Source: UBA7398 sp964597305 (GTDB lineage Bacteria > Actinomycetota > Actinomycetes > Nanopelagicales > Nanopelagicaceae). Taken from it: 64,000 bases of DNA. Below the pieces are notes generated by a model. It ran no database searches and was not told the DNA's origin. It worked only from the letters and a program-made list of their open reading frames with translations. Positions 1 to 8,078 of the stretch are shown here, piece after piece; position 1 is the first letter of the stretch; the number at the start of each line of letters is the position of its first letter. Location: contig CAZQWU010000001.1 in assembly GCA_964597305.1 (NCBI GenBank), positions 28,264 through 92,263 on the forward strand. The letters are read 5' to 3'. A program made the position numbers and the translations under genes.

Positions 1-105
1 GGAAGTCAATGCGAGGGAACTGCCACGGGGGTTAGTTCGGACGGAGAGTTAATTTTAGATTCTGGTGAAAAATACTCCGTAGGAGACGTTACGCATTTAC
101 GCTGA
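1..105 (+). CDS. birA: Biotin-[acetyl-CoA-carboxylase] ligase, C-terminal end (partial)
   Basis: Frame 1 is open from the window edge to a TGA at 103-105 and gives 34 residues ending in GDVTHLR. This resembles the small C-terminal beta domain of actinobacterial BirA proteins, which commonly end AGDVVHLR. BirA attaches biotin to acyl-CoA carboxylase carrier domains. Position supports the call, because in mycobacteria birA lies beside a GtrA gene and purK/purE, as here. The gene converges with the GtrA gene and overlaps it by 9 bases. With only 34 residues visible the call rests mostly on gene order. Confidence 0.6.
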   Translation, partial: GSQCEGTATGVSSDGELILDSGEKYSVGDVTHLR

Positions 106-525
106 TTTAAAAACCCACTTGCGATAACTATAAAAACGAAAAAGTGTGCCAATCCCTACACCAACAACGTTTGCACTGATGTTATCTGCGACTGCCGAAT
201 CTAACCCTAAGACATATCGCGAAAACGCTAATGTCAAAGTTCCGATTGCTAAACCGATGAGATTCACTATGAAAAAGAGAGTTATTTCTCGACTCATTTT
301 TCCTTTTGGACGATCTCGCCATGTCCAATGACGATTACCAAAGTAGGCGACCGTGATCGAAAGTGCGCCAGAAATGATCGACGCGGTGACTGGCTTCGTT
401 TTCAATGGCGCGTTAGGAAGATGAACAAGGGCATTAAAACCGCCGACTGCGACCACATAGGCAATTGCACCAACACTGCCAAATTTCATAATTTCGTGTC
501 GAGCTCTGATTAGTCGCGAAAACAT
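97..525 (-). CDS. GtrA-family membrane protein
   Basis: A protein of 142 residues with four hydrophobic segments separated by short charged loops. The FxNRxWTW-type motif after the second segment (FGNRHWTW) and the C-terminal FRFYSYRKWVF are typical of GtrA/DPMS-like proteins. GtrA proteins are small membrane partners in polyprenyl-linked sugar transfer, often proposed as flippases. Of two in-frame ATGs (531 and 525), the one at 525 is preferred because a TACACT box lies exactly six bases upstream on this strand. A GtrA gene next to purK/purE matches mycobacterial gene order. The sugar handled cannot be told. Confidence 0.8.
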   Translation of the reverse strand: MFSRLIRARHEIMKFGSVGAIAYVVAVGGFNALVHLPNAPLKTKPVTASIISGALSITVAYFGNRHWTWRDRPKGKMSREITLFFIVNLIGLAIGTLTLAFSRYVLGLDSAVADNISANVVGVGIGTLFRFYSYRKWVFKSA

Positions 526-531
526 GGCCAT

Positions 532-537
532 AGTGTA
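532..537 (-). promoter_or_regulatory. Leaderless -10 box of the GtrA gene
   Basis: TACACT on the minus strand lies six bases before the ATG at 525. This spacing fits transcription starting at the start codon and decides between two candidate starts. Confidence 0.5.
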
Positions 538-544
538 GTCAGGT

Positions 545-550
545 TAAGAT
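545..550 (+). promoter_or_regulatory. Leaderless -10 box of the VOC-purK-purE operon
   Basis: TAAGAT ends six bases before the ATG at 557. No Shine-Dalgarno sequence precedes that ATG, consistent with a leaderless mRNA. Confidence 0.55.
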
Positions 551-556
551 GCCGTC

Positions 557-997
557 ATGGCTCGAGTAAATACTTATCTTAATTTCATGGAAAAAACAGA
601 AAAAGCTTTCACGTTCTACAAAGATATATTTAAAACAGAATTTATCAGCGTGACGCGTATGAAAGATATGCCACGAATGCCTGGCGCTCCTGCGCTCTCT
701 GACGAAGAGAGCAATCTGATTATGAATATTCAACTTCCAATTGTGAATGGCCATGTATTGATGGCAACGGACATGATTGCTTCTATGGGACATAAAGTCT
801 CTGTGGGAAACAATGTCACCATCTCACTCGATCTCGATTCGAAGGAAGAAGCAGAGCGAATTTATCAACGATTGCTTGAGAATTCGCCAGAAAATTCTGG
901 ACCATTGGCGCTCATGCCATGGGGTGCGCTCTGGGGTTCATGCCAAGATCAATTTGGCATTCGATGGATGATTTCCTTTGCTCCGACAACTCCGTGA
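557..997 (+). CDS. VOC-family protein (PhnB/glyoxalase-like)
   Basis: A 146-residue protein of the vicinal oxygen chelate fold, PhnB-like subgroup. It starts with a pattern typical of that group (YLNFMEKTEKAFTFYKDIF) and ends with the characteristic WGALWGSCQDQFGIRWMISF segment. Members with this sequence style are often annotated as glyoxalase or 3-demethylubiquinone methyltransferase-like, but no substrate is established. It is the first gene of an apparent operon: its TGA overlaps the GTG start of purK by four bases. Whether it has a role in purine synthesis is unknown, and the linkage may only reflect compaction. Confidence 0.75.
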   Translation: MARVNTYLNFMEKTEKAFTFYKDIFKTEFISVTRMKDMPRMPGAPALSDEESNLIMNIQLPIVNGHVLMATDMIASMGHKVSVGNNVTISLDLDSKEEAERIYQRLLENSPENSGPLALMPWGALWGSCQDQFGIRWMISFAPTTP

Positions 998-2100
998 GCC
1001 ATTTTCCAACCGTCGGTGTAATTGGTGCAGGACAACTTGCACGAATGATGGTTGCGCCAGCAATTGCACTCGGCGTTAATCTCAAAGTTTTTGCCCAGTC
1101 ACATGATGATTCTGCTGCGCAAATTCTTCACCACGAAGTAGGAGATTATCGAGATTCAGAATCATTAAGAAATTTTGCAAAAGACTGTGATGTGATTACC
1201 TTCGAACATGAGTTAATTCCATCTTCTGTGATCTCAACCCTCGAACGCGACGGCATTGTTGTACGGCCAGCAGGTACTGCATTTCGTTATTCACAAAATA
1301 AAGCAGAGTTGCGGCAATTATTAACAGAGCGCAACATTCGATCACCCCGATGGCAATTGAGTTCGCGTCCATTGAGCATCGAATTTCCGCTTGTGGCTAA
1401 GTCAATCTCTGGCGGCTATGACGGCCGTGGTGTTTGGGTTGTTCATAATCAATCAGAACTTCATGCACTCGGAGCGTCTGAGTTGTTGCTGGAGGAGAAG
1501 TTACATTTCTCTCACGAAATTGCAGTGATGGTTGCGCGTTCTCCGCATGGCCAAATATCGACGTGGCCGGCAACCGAAACTATTCAAGTTGATGGCATGT
1601 GTGTAGAAACTATTACACCAGCGCCATGTCTCGATGAAGCACAACACGTTTTTGCCCAGCAGATGGCGATCACCATCGCAGATTACGTTGGGTTAATTGG
1701 CGTCATGGCGGTAGAGATGTTTCTTGTGGAAGGTGAACTCGTTATCAATGAGATTGCGATGCGTCCACACAACTCAGGACATTGGAGCATTGAAGGGTCG
1801 GTGACCTCGCAATTTGAACAACACCTTCGTGCAATTTTGGATCTTCCGCTCGGTGATACTTCTATGCGATCACCATTTGCCGTGATGGGAAATGTTGTAG
1901 GGGGAGAGAAAACTGATATGTATCGACCCTATCTCCATCTCTTTGCTCGAACACCACATCTTAAAATTCATCAATATCGCAAAACTGTAAAACCAGGACG
2001 CAAGGTTGGACATGTCACTGCAGTGGGCAATAACCTCGACTCCTTACGTGAAGAAGTGCGCCATGCCGTTGACTATATGAATGGAGCGATTGATGAGTAA
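994..2100 (+). CDS. purK: N5-carboxyaminoimidazole ribonucleotide synthase PurK
   Basis: An ATP-grasp enzyme of 368 residues that carboxylates AIR to N5-CAIR using ATP and bicarbonate in de novo purine synthesis. Visible are the N-terminal GVIGAGQLARMM motif, the SGGYDGRGVW loop and the EIAMRPHNSGHW segment, all diagnostic for PurK. An upstream ATG at 919 would add about 25 unrelated residues coded inside the VOC gene. The GTG at 994, in a GTGA overlap with the preceding stop, fits the family start. It overlaps purE by eight bases, so the two consecutive enzymes are probably translationally coupled. Confidence 0.95.
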   Translation: MSHFPTVGVIGAGQLARMMVAPAIALGVNLKVFAQSHDDSAAQILHHEVGDYRDSESLRNFAKDCDVITFEHELIPSSVISTLERDGIVVRPAGTAFRYSQNKAELRQLLTERNIRSPRWQLSSRPLSIEFPLVAKSISGGYDGRGVWVVHNQSELHALGASELLLEEKLHFSHEIAVMVARSPHGQISTWPATETIQVDGMCVETITPAPCLDEAQHVFAQQMAITIADYVGLIGVMAVEMFLVEGELVINEIAMRPHNSGHWSIEGSVTSQFEQHLRAILDLPLGDTSMRSPFAVMGNVVGGEKTDMYRPYLHLFARTPHLKIHQYRKTVKPGRKVGHVTAVGNNLDSLREEVRHAVDYMNGAIDE

Positions 2101-2599
2101 ACCGATCGCTATCATCATGGGATCTGATTCAGATTGGCCCATCATGGCCGAAGCAGCGAAAATTCTCGATGAGTTTTCGGTGGCCTACAGCGCGCAGGTA
2201 ATTTCAGCCCATCGAATGCCGGACGAGATGGCAGAGTTTGCAAAGAGCGCTGACCAAAACTTTTCTGTCATTATCGCGGGTGCAGGTGGTGCAGCACATT
2301 TACCAGGAATGGTTGCCGCTCACACATCGTTACCAGTTATTGGTGTTCCCGTTTCGTTAAAAAATCTTGACGGTATGGATTCATTACTTTCTATTGTGCA
2401 GATGCCTGCTGGAATTCCCGTCGCAACTGTTGGAATTGATAATGCAAAGAATGCAGCTCTCCTAGCACTCAGAATTCTCGCCACGAACGATTCGAAGATT
2501 TCTGAAAAACTTTCCTCCTACGCCGAAGATCTTCATCAGCAAGCAATTGATAAAGGAAAAAATTTACAAAACAAGCTCACACAGCGAACTGGTTTTTAA
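2093..2599 (+). CDS. purE: N5-carboxyaminoimidazole ribonucleotide mutase PurE
   Basis: A 168-residue class I PurE, which converts N5-CAIR to CAIR directly after PurK. The GSDSDWPIM motif at the N-terminus, SAHRMPDEM with the catalytic histidine, and AGAGGAAHLPGM are all present. The ATG at 2093 (MSKPIAIIMGSDSD) is preferred over the in-frame ATG at 2081, which would add four residues. The gene overlaps purK by eight bases and converges with the CoA-binding gene, sharing four bases at the 3' ends. Confidence 0.96.
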   Translation: MSKPIAIIMGSDSDWPIMAEAAKILDEFSVAYSAQVISAHRMPDEMAEFAKSADQNFSVIIAGAGGAAHLPGMVAAHTSLPVIGVPVSLKNLDGMDSLLSIVQMPAGIPVATVGIDNAKNAALLALRILATNDSKISEKLSSYAEDLHQQAIDKGKNLQNKLTQRTGF

Positions 2600-3021
2600 G
2601 CACGTTTTTTGTATTCAATAGCTGGGCAGCGATTTTGAATCGCTATTAAGCCAGCAGCGCGTGCTCGGGCAATTGCTGCATCATCAATAACATCAAGTTG
2701 AAGCCATACCGCTTTTGCTCCACATGCGATCGCTTGATCAACAAATTCTCCAGCTCGCGAGGAATTGACAAAGAGATCTACGACATCTATCGGAACAGGC
2801 ACATCAGATATGGATTTATACCCTGGTTGGCCATGAACAACTTCAGCGCGCGGATGAATAGGAATAACGGTGTGCCCTTTATCAATAAGTAACTTTGCTA
2901 CACCAAAAGCCGCTCGCTCAGGATTATTTCCGAGTCCAACAACAGCCCAGGTCTTTTGAGAAAGTGCGAAATTAATATCAGATTGTTCTGAATTGTCTCC
3001 TGCATTATTAATATGCATCAT
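2596..3021 (-). CDS. CoA-binding domain protein (YccU-like)
   Basis: A protein of about 141 residues with a Rossmann-like CoA-binding domain. The segment WAVVGLGNNPERAAFGVAK, then GHTVIPIHPR, and later NRCPAIEY near the C-terminus are typical of the YccU family. No reaction is established for these single-domain proteins. The reading frame extends upstream to an ATG at 3090 inside the neighbouring gene. The ATGs at 3021 or 3018 give a protein of normal family length and avoid that overlap. Neither has a strong ribosome binding site or an ideal -10 box, so the start is uncertain. Confidence 0.8.
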   Translation of the reverse strand: MMHINNAGDNSEQSDINFALSQKTWAVVGLGNNPERAAFGVAKLLIDKGHTVIPIHPRAEVVHGQPGYKSISDVPVPIDVVDLFVNSSRAGEFVDQAIACGAKAVWLQLDVIDDAAIARARAAGLIAIQNRCPAIEYKKRA

Positions 3022-3035
3022 GGTAGTAATTGATG

Positions 3036-4349
3036 TTAACCATGATGGGTTCGACCGAGGGCACGGAATTTCCACCCTGCTTTTATCCATGCTTCGCGAT
3101 CAAGATGGTTTCGACCATCAATAACAATGGCGTTCTTTACTAATTTCTTTACTGCAACTGGATCGAGCGCTCGATACTCTTTCCATTCCGTGAGGTGGAG
3201 AACGAGATCTGCATCGCGCAAACACTCAGATACATCATTCGCAAAACCTAAGCGAGGGAATCGAGCCCGCGCGTTATCAATCGCTTTTGGATCGTGAACA
3301 ACAACATCGGCACCCGCTGAATGAATTTGCGAAGCAATGTCGAGAGCGGGCGAATCACGGACATCATCGCTATCTGGTTTGAATGCTGCACCAAGGACTG
3401 CGATTTTTTTTCCTTTGAGATCTTCCGAGAGGTCCGCCCTTACGAGTTCAATCATGCGTTGACGTGCCCGCAAATTGATGGAATCAATTTCCCGTAAAAA
3501 TTCCAACGCCTGCCGAGCACCTAGTTCATCAGCGCGCGCCATGAATGCTCGAATATCTTTGGGAAGACAACCGCCACCAAATCCAATTCCGGCTTGAAGA
3601 AATCGTGAGCCAATGCGTGGGTCATAGCCAATTGCTTGTGCGAGCACAGTGACATCACCATCGGCTGCTTCACAGATTTCTGCCATCGCATTAATAAAAG
3701 AAATTTTCGTTGCAAGGAATGAATTAGCAGCAACTTTAACTAACTCGGCAGTAGGTAGATCAGCAACTATCCATGGAATTCCAGCATCAAGGAGATCTTT
3801 ATACACTTCTTTCAGAATGTTCTCGGCGCTGGCATTGGTAACACCAACGACGAGCCGATTTGGTCGAAGCGTATCTTCAACTGCAAATCCTTCTCGCAAA
3901 AATTCTGGATTCCACGCAAGGTCTGCTTGTGGTGAAATTTTCTTAAGCGCGTCATAAAGTCGTTTTGCAGTCCCTACTGGAACAGTAGATTTACCGACGA
4001 CAAGCGATCCTGGTTTTGCATGAGGAGCAACGGCAGCGAGCGCTGCGTTCACATAGGTCATATCAGCTGCGAGTGATCCTTTAGTTTGTGGAGTGCCTAC
4101 GCAAATGAAATGGACATCACAATCTTTAATGAGTGAAAAATCAGTTGTAAAAGTAAGTCGACCGGAATTCACTTCTTGGCGCAGTAATTCTTCTAGGCCT
4201 GGTTCAAAAAATGGAACTTTTCCTTCGGAGAGCGCAGCAACTTTTGCTGGTTCGACATCAACGCCAATGACGGTAAAACCTAACGAAGACATAGCTGCGG
4301 CATGGGTTACACCGAGATATCCAGTACCGATGACAGAGAGCTTGAGCAC
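3036..4349 (-). CDS. ugd: UDP-glucose 6-dehydrogenase
   Basis: A 437-residue nucleotide-sugar dehydrogenase that oxidises UDP-glucose to UDP-glucuronate with two NAD+. The N-terminal Rossmann motif GTGYLGVTHAAAMSSLGF, the substrate-loop WNPEFLREG and the active-site cysteine in GFGGGCLPKD (around residue 260) are intact. The family is divided among UDP-glucose and UDP-N-acetyl sugars, and this sequence fits the UDP-glucose group best. It starts with GTG at 4349 behind a TAAAGT box spaced six bases. UDP-glucuronate would feed the glycan genes that follow on both strands. Confidence 0.92.
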   Translation of the reverse strand: MLKLSVIGTGYLGVTHAAAMSSLGFTVIGVDVEPAKVAALSEGKVPFFEPGLEELLRQEVNSGRLTFTTDFSLIKDCDVHFICVGTPQTKGSLAADMTYVNAALAAVAPHAKPGSLVVGKSTVPVGTAKRLYDALKKISPQADLAWNPEFLREGFAVEDTLRPNRLVVGVTNASAENILKEVYKDLLDAGIPWIVADLPTAELVKVAANSFLATKISFINAMAEICEAADGDVTVLAQAIGYDPRIGSRFLQAGIGFGGGCLPKDIRAFMARADELGARQALEFLREIDSINLRARQRMIELVRADLSEDLKGKKIAVLGAAFKPDSDDVRDSPALDIASQIHSAGADVVVHDPKAIDNARARFPRLGFANDVSECLRDADLVLHLTEWKEYRALDPVAVKKLVKNAIVIDGRNHLDREAWIKAGWKFRALGRTHHG

Positions 4350-4355
4350 GCGCCT

Positions 4356-4361
4356 ACTTTA
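4356..4361 (-). promoter_or_regulatory. Leaderless -10 box of ugd
   Basis: TAAAGT on the minus strand lies six bases before the GTG at 4349 and overlaps the last codon of the LCP gene. This suggests ugd can be transcribed separately from that gene. Confidence 0.5.
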
Positions 4362-5456
4362 CTTCAGAGCACCGCAGGGATTTTCCGCTGCCGTTCGAGT
4401 CTTGAATTTATCAATAAGCGATGGTGATGCTGAGGGGGATGCGGACGGTTGTACCGAATCAAGAATCGCTTCATCGTTACTTAATCGGGCAAAAAGTTCT
4501 GGCGCAAGAACTGGATCCCAGAGCACTGCAGCGGTAACACCATGCGCGTTGTAGTTATAAAACTTCAGGGGGACAGTCAATGTTCGTACTTTCGAGGCAG
4601 AGAGATTTTTCAATTGTTTAGCAAGTGTAATCAGGTCATCTTTATTAAGATTTTCATCGGTCGACACAGCGCTCATTGATGAATTGATAAAGCTCACCAA
4701 TTTGATGGGATTGAGTAAAACGCCTGCACTGGTTGCCTTTCGCAAAACTGCGCTGACAAATTGCTGTTGTCGTTGCATGCGACCCAAATCGCCCATGCCA
4801 TCGAAATCTCGCGTTCGCACGTATTTCAGCGCCTCAATACCATCAAGCACATGGGTACCAGCTGTCATCTGTAAATGGCTCTTGGGATCATTGATATCAA
4901 CTTTCGAACAGACTTCAATGCCGCCAAGCGCATTAACCATGTTTGCAAAACCAGCAAAATTCACTTCGATGTAATGATCAATGCGAAGATTCGTCATATT
5001 CTCTAAAGTTTGAATAAGTAGTGGTGCACCGCCCCAATTAAAAGATGAATTAATTTTCGAATATGATTCGGGAATCATTTTTCCGGTTGCACTTTTATGA
5101 GCCGGAATGAGCGCAAACGAATCGCGCGGTATCGAAATAATGACAGCTTTATCGCGCTTTTTTGAAATATGAACTAAGAGCATTGTGTCTGATCGTTTGC
5201 CAGCAGCTGTTTTTGTGCTACCTACTCGAAGCGCGCGTTGTTGTTCTTTCGTCAAACCTTCGCGAGTATCTGACCCAACAATCAGATAATTCACAGCGCG
5301 TGAGGTTGATTCAGGGCGATGAGTAAGACCACTAAAAACTGATACTCGATTTAATTGAGAAGAAAGTCCACCCAATCCGATCGCGCCGAGTGCAGAAAGA
5401 GCAACAATCGCAAGTGAAAGTCCGGTAAAAAACCGAATTATGCGCGTTGATTTCAC
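4359..5456 (-). CDS. LytR-CpsA-Psr (LCP) family cell-wall glycan ligase
   Basis: A 365-residue protein with one N-terminal membrane anchor (about residues 9-31) and an extracellular LCP domain. LCP enzymes transfer polyprenyl-linked glycopolymers to peptidoglycan or arabinogalactan-type acceptors. The conserved NYLIVGSDTREG, the arginine in SDTMLLVHI to IPRDS, and the DLGRMQRQQQF motif that helps bind polyprenyl pyrophosphate are visible. The C-terminus has a serine-rich stretch. It lies between ugd and a divergently read glycosyltransferase and exporter, which suggests it attaches the polymer they make. The start is GTG behind a TACGCT box. Confidence 0.92.
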   Translation of the reverse strand: MKSTRIIRFFTGLSLAIVALSALGAIGLGGLSSQLNRVSVFSGLTHRPESTSRAVNYLIVGSDTREGLTKEQQRALRVGSTKTAAGKRSDTMLLVHISKKRDKAVIISIPRDSFALIPAHKSATGKMIPESYSKINSSFNWGGAPLLIQTLENMTNLRIDHYIEVNFAGFANMVNALGGIEVCSKVDINDPKSHLQMTAGTHVLDGIEALKYVRTRDFDGMGDLGRMQRQQQFVSAVLRKATSAGVLLNPIKLVSFINSSMSAVSTDENLNKDDLITLAKQLKNLSASKVRTLTVPLKFYNYNAHGVTAAVLWDPVLAPELFARLSNDEAILDSVQPSASPSASPSLIDKFKTRTAAENPCGALK

Positions 5457-5461
5457 CTCTC

Positions 5462-5468
5462 TAGCGTA
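5462..5468. promoter_or_regulatory. Overlapping divergent -10 boxes (LCP / glycosyltransferase)
   Basis: The seven bases TAGCGTA read as TAGCGT on the plus strand and TACGCT on the minus strand. The minus-strand box lies six bases before the LCP GTG at 5456. The plus-strand box would start transcription near 5474, just ahead of the glycosyltransferase ATG at 5493. Confidence 0.5.
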
Positions 5469-5492
5469 ATGGAGCGATACCTTTTCTTACTT

Positions 5493-6476
5493 ATGGAGCA
5501 GCATTTTCCACCAGTTTCGGTTGTCATTCCTATACTCAATGAGGCAGACCATTTACGTGCGGCAGTTCACACAATACTTTCACAGAAATATTCAGGCGAA
5601 CTTGAAGTAATTCTTGTTGTAGGGCCATCGCATGATGGCACTGAAAAAATCGCCAAGGAATTAGCAGACCACGATCGTCGAGTCATTGTCATGACTAATC
5701 CCACAGGTCGAACTCCCAATGCGCTCAATATTGGATTTGCTCGCGCCAGTCACTCTATTGTGGTTCGCATCGATGGGCATTCAGAAATTGATCCTTTGTA
5801 CATTGCACACGCAGTGGAAACGATGGAAAAAACTGGTGCCGTCAATGTTGGTGGAATTATGGCCGCTGAAGGAATTACCCCGTTTCAAAAAGCAGTCGCG
5901 CGAGCGATGCGATCTGTTATCGGAGTGGGCGCCTCGAGGTTTCATACTGGTGGCGACGCTGGGCCAGCAGATACGGTCTATCTCGGAACTTTTAATAAGA
6001 AAGCAGTGCTGGATATTGGTGGCTATGACGAAGAATTTACCCGCGCTCAAGATTGGGAGATGAATTATCGATTACGCAAAACCGGTGGGAAAGTTTGGTT
6101 TGACCCACGACTTGTTGTTACATATCGACCTCGTCGTTCTATCGCTCAATTAGCGCGGCAATACTTTGAATACGGTAGATGGCGCAGAGCTGTTTCTCGT
6201 CGTTATCCAGAGACCGTTAATTTTCGCTACTTAGCACCACCAAGTGCGGTCGTAATCTCGCTCGCGTCAATCCTCGCAGCAATTGTGATAACTCCACTTT
6301 ATGGACTTCCCGTTTACACCTATCTTGTTGCATTGATACTTAGTTCGCTGGTGATTGGACAATCATGGAGTGAGCGAATGAGATTACCGATGGTGCTTCT
6401 GACAATGCACATGGCGTGGGGAATAGGTTTTCTATCCTCACCGCGCCGCCTCGTGCAAGGTAATCTGAGCTCGTGA
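5493..6476 (+). CDS. Family 2 glycosyltransferase (ExoA-like)
   Basis: A protein of 327 residues with an N-terminal GT-A glycosyltransferase domain: VSVVIPILNEADHL, the metal-binding DGH variant of DXD in VVRIDGHSEI, and the EFTRAQDWEMNYRLRK acceptor motif. Two or three hydrophobic segments follow at the C-terminus, so it is probably attached to the inner face of the membrane. The pattern resembles ExoA-type transferases of exopolysaccharide synthesis. An in-frame ATG at 5469 lies upstream of the predicted transcription start, so the ATG at 5493 is preferred. A GTGA overlap links it to the exporter permease. Confidence 0.88.
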   Translation: MEQHFPPVSVVIPILNEADHLRAAVHTILSQKYSGELEVILVVGPSHDGTEKIAKELADHDRRVIVMTNPTGRTPNALNIGFARASHSIVVRIDGHSEIDPLYIAHAVETMEKTGAVNVGGIMAAEGITPFQKAVARAMRSVIGVGASRFHTGGDAGPADTVYLGTFNKKAVLDIGGYDEEFTRAQDWEMNYRLRKTGGKVWFDPRLVVTYRPRRSIAQLARQYFEYGRWRRAVSRRYPETVNFRYLAPPSAVVISLASILAAIVITPLYGLPVYTYLVALILSSLVIGQSWSERMRLPMVLLTMHMAWGIGFLSSPRRLVQGNLSS

Positions 6477-7300
6477 GCGCGCCACTCGAAGTTTTTCTTC
6501 CCTTTAAGGGTGGTTTACCGCCCCTTCGAAAATATTGTGCATCGCTCTATGCACGTCGAGCGTTCATGGCTGAATATGCTCGAACAGAGCTCCGTCGCCA
6601 AAATTATGGCTCAGCATTTGGACAGGTGTGGCTGATTTTGAATCCGCTCTTGTTATCAGCGGTGTATTTCTTGTTGATCGTCATTATTAGTGGGCATGCA
6701 AATAAAATTCGATACGGCCATCTCACCGCTAATTTATTTATTTTCTATCTCGTCACTGATGCGATCGTTGTCGGAGCAAAGTCCATTACTTCAGGTGGGC
6801 GACTCGTTCTTAATTCTGCCTTTCCTCGCATCATGCTCCCTATGAGCGCCACCATAGTTTCATTATTTAAATTTCTCCCCACGCTTTTTGTTCTCGTAGT
6901 ATTTCATCTGCTTTTAGGGCTGCCTTTTTCTTGGAATATGGCGTTGGCTATTCCATTGATTGGGTTGTTTTTTCTCTTCGCGTTGGGTTGTGCAATATTT
7001 TTTGCCTGCGTCAATGTCTATTTTCGTGATGCACAAAACTTAATTCCTTACCTCACTCGAACTCTTCTCTACTTATCACCAGTACTTTATGAAGCATCAG
7101 CGCTCAAACCTAGCCTTGCTTTCCTCACCATCATCAATCCCATGTATCCACTCCTGGACATGTGGTCACAATTAATGGTGCACGCGCAAATCCCTGCAGC
7201 AATTGAGCTCTATCGCGGAGTCGCCTGGACGTTTGGTTTATTAATTTTCAGTACATATCTGTTTTTGACCAGGGAGCGTGAGTTCGCTGTCCGTATCTAA
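6473..7300 (+). CDS. ABC-2 type polysaccharide export permease (Wzm/TagG-like)
   Basis: A 275-residue membrane protein with about six transmembrane segments. It begins with the cytoplasmic element FMAEYARTELRRQNYGSAFGQ, which is typical of Wzm/TagG/RfbA permeases, and contains NVYFRDAQNLIPYLTRTLLYLSPVLYE, a conserved signature of this group. These permeases carry undecaprenyl-linked O-antigen or teichoic-acid-type polymers across the membrane. It overlaps the upstream glycosyltransferase by four bases and the downstream ATPase by 23 bases. The polymer is unknown; the adjacent ugd and LCP genes suggest a uronic-acid-containing wall glycan. Confidence 0.9.
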   Translation: MSAPLEVFLPFKGGLPPLRKYCASLYARRAFMAEYARTELRRQNYGSAFGQVWLILNPLLLSAVYFLLIVIISGHANKIRYGHLTANLFIFYLVTDAIVVGAKSITSGGRLVLNSAFPRIMLPMSATIVSLFKFLPTLFVLVVFHLLLGLPFSWNMALAIPLIGLFFLFALGCAIFFACVNVYFRDAQNLIPYLTRTLLYLSPVLYEASALKPSLAFLTIINPMYPLLDMWSQLMVHAQIPAAIELYRGVAWTFGLLIFSTYLFLTREREFAVRI

Positions 7301-8078
7301 AAAAACACCTGCAGACATTGCAGTATCAATTCGGGACCTCTCGGTTATATACAAGACGACATTAGACAAAAGACCAACGTTACGTAACCGATTACTCCAT
7401 GCCAGTCGTGGAAAAAAACAAACGCGAATTGTTCGCGCTATTTCCGAGATGTCGCTCGATATTCCCTTTGGGTCAGTCTTAGGTGTTGTTGGTGCAAATG
7501 GCGCTGGCAAATCAACATTGATGCGCACCATTTCTGGAATTTTGCCGCCGACCTCAGGTCGGGTTGAACTCTTTGGAACTGTCGGAACGCTGTTAGCGCT
7601 CGGAGTTGGGTTTAATCAAGAAATGACGGGACGAGACAACGTCATTCTCGGGGGCCTCGCAGCTGGTTTATCTCGCACTGAGATTGAAGAAAAGTTTGAT
7701 GAGATCGTCGACTTTGCTGAACTGACTGATGTAATCGACGCACCCATGCGAACATATTCATCAGGAATGTATTCACGACTGGCTTTTGCAGTTGCCGTTT
7801 CGATTGAACCAGATATTTTGATCATCGATGAAGCGCTCAGTACGGGAGATGCCAAATTTAAAACCAAATCGCTTGCACGTGTAAAAGAATTGCGAAGTCA
7901 CCATCGAGCATTGATTTTAGTGAGCCACGCGTTAGCGACAATTGAAGAAGTGTGTAATGAAGTTATTTGGATTCACAAAGGAAAACTTATTAGCCGAGGA
8001 AAACCTCGATCTGTGATTTCCCAATACAAAAAATTCCTCGAGGTGGGCGCTAGCCCAATGATCGATGAGGATGTTTAA
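7278..8078 (+). CDS. Polysaccharide ABC exporter ATPase (Wzt/TagH-like)
   Basis: A 266-residue ATPase with Walker A GANGAGKST, signature YSSGMYSRLAFAV in place of LSGGQ, and Walker B ILIIDEALS. The long leader before Walker A and the variant signature are typical of the ATPases paired with Wzm/TagG permeases. There is no C-terminal carbohydrate-binding extension, so polymer recognition would not follow the Wzt-C model. It is encoded directly after and overlapping the permease, and overlaps the SpoIID gene by 14 bases. The GTG at 7278 gives a good family start. Confidence 0.92.
   Translation: MSSLSVSKKTPADIAVSIRDLSVIYKTTLDKRPTLRNRLLHASRGKKQTRIVRAISEMSLDIPFGSVLGVVGANGAGKSTLMRTISGILPPTSGRVELFGTVGTLLALGVGFNQEMTGRDNVILGGLAAGLSRTEIEEKFDEIVDFAELTDVIDAPMRTYSSGMYSRLAFAVAVSIEPDILIIDEALSTGDAKFKTKSLARVKELRSHHRALILVSHALATIEEVCNEVIWIHKGKLISRGKPRSVISQYKKFLEVGASPMIDEDV

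Noticed and set aside
919..993. N-terminal extension of PurK from ATG 919
   Set aside because: The 25 extra residues are coded inside the VOC gene and are unlike PurK N-termini. The GTG at 994 gives the family start.
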